Origin: Circinella umbellata | Lineage: Eukaryota > Mucoromycota > Mucoromycetes > Mucorales > Lichtheimiaceae | NCBI GenBank assembly: GCA_025093555.1 | Contig: JAIWNF010000049.1 | Location: 186,001-250,000, forward strand | DNA length: 64,000 bases | Direction: 5' to 3' | In this document: one piece after another, positions 60,138-64,000 of the stretch | Layout: the number at the start of each line of letters is the position of its first letter | Position numbering within the stretch: position 1 is the stretch's first letter | Position numbers and translations under genes: made by a program | Notes under the pieces: model-generated | Told to the model about the DNA's origin: nothing | Database searches by the model: none | What the model saw: only the letters and a program-made list of their open reading frames with translations

Positions 60138-61386
60138 ATCGGGATTGATTTATTTTGCTGATTATTAAATTAACCAAATAACTCTTTTATTTTTATAAGT
60201 TATTTATTTTAACTTATCCTTTTCCTTGAGTCATATACTCGGAATTATATTACTTTTTATTCATTTTTTTAACACGATACGACCGAAACGTATCGATATT
60301 ACTCTTTCCACATTTTGTAAACATGTATTTATTTTTTGTTAACTGAACAAAATAAATATTGCTTGCAATCTATCACAACACCAAAAATTTTTATATAATG
60401 TCTGGTATGGATATAGTTTAAATACTTTTTTGTCCCATAATACAGTTATTGTTCCTTTACCACTAGTATACGTATCTCACGTAAAAACAAAAAACCATCG
60501 GAGATGTTCATCAAATTATCGTTTTAAAAGCTTCATACAATACATAATAAAATTGATAATATCAACATAAGTGTTACTGTTATTATAATTTAGCACTCGC
60601 TACTCGAGATATAATGAAAAAAGTTTGTGTAGTACGCACAGTATTTTATACTTAGACTTGTAACTTTTACTAGATAGCCTATCCTGTAATATATTTTTTT
60701 CCAATTTCGAATAAGTTTTGCTATAATTCAGAATAATCAGAAAAGTATACATTTGCTTTCTCACTGGTTATAGAAATATGCCGATACATGGAGAATTATG
60801 AATTAATTTATATACACACATGCTACTAATCAATAAATTATGTATAACAGTGGAAGAGCAGAAGTTAAGAAAAAAGTATAAATCGAAATTAATGTTTCTT
60901 CCTAATCCATTTCGTCCTGTGTAACTCTAGAATTTAAATATGTAAACTACCAAAGTTCTTAAATATAAAATCTTTTCTTTTTTCCTATTATACGACTAAA
61001 TTCACAAAGAGGTTTCCTTATTCAGACCATCAATCATTATTGTTCTTTCAAAACTTTTGACCTATGATAAATCCAAAATGCGATGATATAATAAAACTGA
61101 ATTCGGTATTTTTATTTAATGAGAGGATTTCAAATGTCCTCCCCCCTCATACGATGTTAATTTGGAAGTGCGAAATTTCCACTATGTAATAAAGAATACG
61201 CATGAATTAGGTTTCTATTTTACTTCAAAAAGGGAAATTCCCACCTAAATACCCAACACAAACACACACACACACATCTCGTCTTTGCTTCTTTTACCTT
61301 CTTTTTTTTCTTCTTTACAAAAACAGTTTTTCAATTTCTCTCTCTTGTTCTCTCTCCCCACTCTTCACTTTAATAATAATAAAATA
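60138..61386. other. intergenic; 5' flank of COX8
   Basis: AT-rich, with no gene seen. The last 130 bp contain a (CA)n run (61257-61275) and a long CT-rich tract that ends at the COX8 start codon, a usual layout of strong fungal promoters and leaders. Confidence 0.5.
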
Positions 61387-61936
61387 ATGCATCCCAGTGT
61401 ACTTGGTCGTACTGCTCTTCGTTCTCGTGTTGCTACACGCCAACTTATTCGTTCAGATCTCTATCATTTTGAAAATACAAAAGGCCAAGTACGAATTTAA
61501 TATCCATTTTAGTGATTTGGCCACGCAAATGGTTCCAAAAAGTGGTTTTTTTTATTTTTTTTTGCTAAAAAATATTTTGAAAAAATTAGAATCTTCCTTT
61601 CAAGACTACCAATAGAACTAGTTTTGCAATTAAATATACCATCGGTATGAGCTTTGCTTTTGGTCTTCCTTTTATTAGTAAGTAGTAATGGTTTTTGTTT
61701 TCTAAAGTATACGTGAAAACAAGAAGTGAAAAACAAAATTACAAAAATACTTAAAGCATGTTCTTTTTCTCTTTTCAATCTACCGATTTTTTCTTTTGCG
61801 TCCATACTTATAGTTAGTGCTTGGCAATTGTAAGTTTTTTTTGCGTACCATATAACCTCTATAAATAAATATATTCAATAGCAGTACTAACATCTTATTA
61901 TTATTACTTGATTATAGGCACAAGTCGTCTAGCTAA
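61387..61936 (+). CDS. COX8: cytochrome c oxidase subunit VIII (animal COX7C homologue)
   Basis: Four small exons, 61387-61488, 61590-61677, 61814-61829 and 61918-61936, encode 74 residues. Residues 1-22 (MHPSVLGRTALRSRVATRQLIR) are a mitochondrial presequence. The mature part reads LYHFENTKGQ-NLPF, then NRTSFAIKYTIGMSFAFGLP with one inner-membrane helix, then FIISAWQLHKSSS. The NLPF/NIPF box and a single helix followed by a short basic tail are the Cox8/COX7C pattern. It is a structural subunit of complex IV. If the third intron (61830-61917) is kept, the protein stops right after WQL, so both forms keep the helix. Exon 3 is only 16 nt. Confidence 0.82.
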
Positions 61937-64000
61937 ACAATATATACAACGTTTTAAAGAAAAGAAAAGGATGGGAATGAACAATCCTAACATCTTTTTG
62001 TTTTAACATTCTTTCAATAAACAAGAATATAATATTTTTTTTTAGAAAAAGCTCTTATAAATCGAAAAACTGCGTATCATACATATATACAACCATTTGT
62101 CTTTCCTACATCATGAGTTGAAAGCGATGTTATTTAGTGAACCATGTTATAGTTACTAAAGCTGTTGGGGACGAGAAAAACCATAGAATCAACCTTAGTG
62201 TAATATTATTAAAAAGTACATTGGGCTGGCTTGTTACGTAACTTAAGTACAGTAGCAATAAGCAAAAAAAAAACAATTATAGAGAAAGTACATTGCAACG
62301 AAAAAAAATATGTAGATATACTTTTATTCTGTATAAACCAATCGCTACTTCTGTATGTTTTGTTTTTAGTTTTATTTTAAGCCTGAAAGCTGTAGAATGG
62401 AGATGTTTTTTTTTATTAAACTGATATTTTTTAGAACGTTTTTTAATCTCCTGTAGTTAGCGTACTATTGTTTGCGAACAGATAATAAATTCAAGGTCTT
62501 TTCTGTTGAGGATGTAATATATACCTATTTGTGACAAATAATATCGAGAAAAAGCAACTACGTAATCAGAAGGTTATTCAATGTAGCACGCGTTGGGTTT
62601 TGAAGAGAGATGTAAGACAGTCCAGTTGATCATTGAAACGTGGGAGTACTTTCGGGGTAACCGACCATAGACAATTTGACTGTGATTCAAAGAACAAGGT
62701 TCTCAATCGAACTCTACTACTGTAGGACTAATATATAGTACTATATACATTACTCCATTGGTCGTCTTTGAGAACCTTCAACTTTCGCCTGGGATTGTTT
62801 TCTCTATTGGATCGTTTATGAGCTCGTTGGTGTGATCAACTACTTTTCGATAACAAAACATGAGGGTGAACAATACTCGTGATATCACCAGTGACAATAA
62901 ACTTCAGTCGAACTATTTAACTTTTCTTTTACGATAGCATTGGAATCTAATGAAATATCAGAACATTGCTCTATTATCAGAAGAAGCACACTGAATCATT
63001 TGGTTCTACTGATATCGTAACATTATACGTGTTTTCTTGGTTACTAGCCTATCCAGGATCTTGGGGGGGGGGCGGGAATTCACGAAGATACATGATCGTG
63101 GGAAGGGTTTCGTACTATAGCTACTTTTTAACGAGTAAATGAAAGTATCGATGGTAAATGGGGAAATCTTTGTCCTTTAATTGTAGTTCGTAACTGTAGT
63201 GTACAATTATTATTTTTACGTATGATATTGAATTAAGCCATCTCTTAAAAATCAAATAATATTTTGCATAAATCTCATGCCTAAAACGTTTCAATTTATA
63301 TTGGGAAAAAAAAAAGATGACTGTGGTAATGGAATATAACAGATTGAACCGAGATATATTAATTCATTCTCATCAGAATTATGTTTGTACAAAAGTCATG
63401 TCACAATGGTCAGCAGTAGCTATAAATCTGCATAAATTATAAACAGAATGGCTTTTTGCGATCAATGATATCACTGTCAAAAATAAAAAATCTTACAGTA
63501 GATTCATGAAAATTAATAAATTTTCATTTAGATTCACTACTACTGAAACTATGTGGCCTATATACAAGGGATGAGCCCCAAAGTTGATATGATAATTGAT
63601 AAAAAAAAACTGTTCTTACCTGAGTATTTGGTAGGACCTTCTAGTAGATAATGGTTTGATGAAGATGACGAGTATAATCGGAAGAATATTATGGATATAA
63701 CTGCTATCTTCCTTCACTTCTACAATTTTTGAGGGAAATATTTACTATGATATGCTTTCTTTTATTTCTTTATTCAACATCGTACTCCCATACTACGTAG
63801 TTTTTTCCACAACTAGCTTACAAGTTTCTACTGATAAAGGCTACCAATTGCTTATACCTTCTTTATACATTTTTTTATGTATATTAATAAACGATTTAAT
63901 CTATCAATAGTATATAGACAAGGAAACAGTCTTATGAATACGTATGCAGTAACCACTGGTTACCACAGTCTTGCTACTTGAAAAAAAAATTGTATATTTT
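61937..64000. other. gene-poor AT-rich end of window
   Basis: No supported gene, RNA or element. A run of ten Gs followed by CGGG (63063-63076) is the only marked compositional feature. Confidence 0.55.

Overview
The window is eukaryotic and fungal. It is AT-rich, its genes carry many short GT-AG introns (mostly about 50-160 nt), and its proteins are fungal in type: an alpha-aminoadipate-pathway LYS9, a fungal-type NAD-IDH catalytic subunit and PEX14. A coilin homologue, RTC4-like sequence, intron-rich MULE remains and a long LINE with a CPCG-type C-terminal knuckle suggest an early-diverging fungus, most likely Mucoromycota (Mucorales-like). That placement is an inference from gene content, not from a search.

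Left part (1-22 kb). A frameshifted RTC4-like pseudogene (-) is followed by a nine-exon orphan gene (+) with a possible PD-(D/E)XK nuclease core. Next come DNAJC8 (+) and coilin (+), two genes of nuclear RNA/snRNP biology, then a 2H-phosphoesterase-like gene (-) and a low-complexity acidic secreted-type protein (+). A mitochondrially targeted EMAPII/AIMP1-like tRNA-binding protein (+) converges on PEX14 (-), and UTR4 enolase-phosphatase (+) converges on a DUF4203/TM198-type membrane protein (-).

Centre (22-40 kb). Five kilobases almost without genes lead into a repeat block. A decayed LINE of about 5.35 kb (27307-32656) is flanked by an exact 13-bp direct repeat and seems to have landed inside a satellite-like monomer. 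To its right are ten head-to-tail monomers (32657-37384) in two length classes, about 458 and 487 bp, with a higher-order pattern; each carries the same 32-nt hairpin. A decayed intron-bearing MULE transposase with a SWIM zinc finger follows directly.

Right part (40-64 kb). Two mitoribosomal protein genes, mL38 (-) and mL44 (+), are head to head across 230 bp. SDF2-like MIR protein (-), a pogo/Tigger-type transposase remnant (-), IDH2 (-), LYS9 (-), a candidate solo LTR and COX8/COX7C (+) follow, separated by long gene-poor AT-rich stretches.

Functional theme: six genes serve mitochondria or connected metabolism (mL38, mL44, IDH2, COX8, the EMAPII-like protein and, by pathway link, LYS9). 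The rest are ordinary housekeeping genes set in a repeat-rich, possibly pericentric, landscape. All exon joins were read by eye from GT/AG signals, reading frame and family similarity; none has transcript support.
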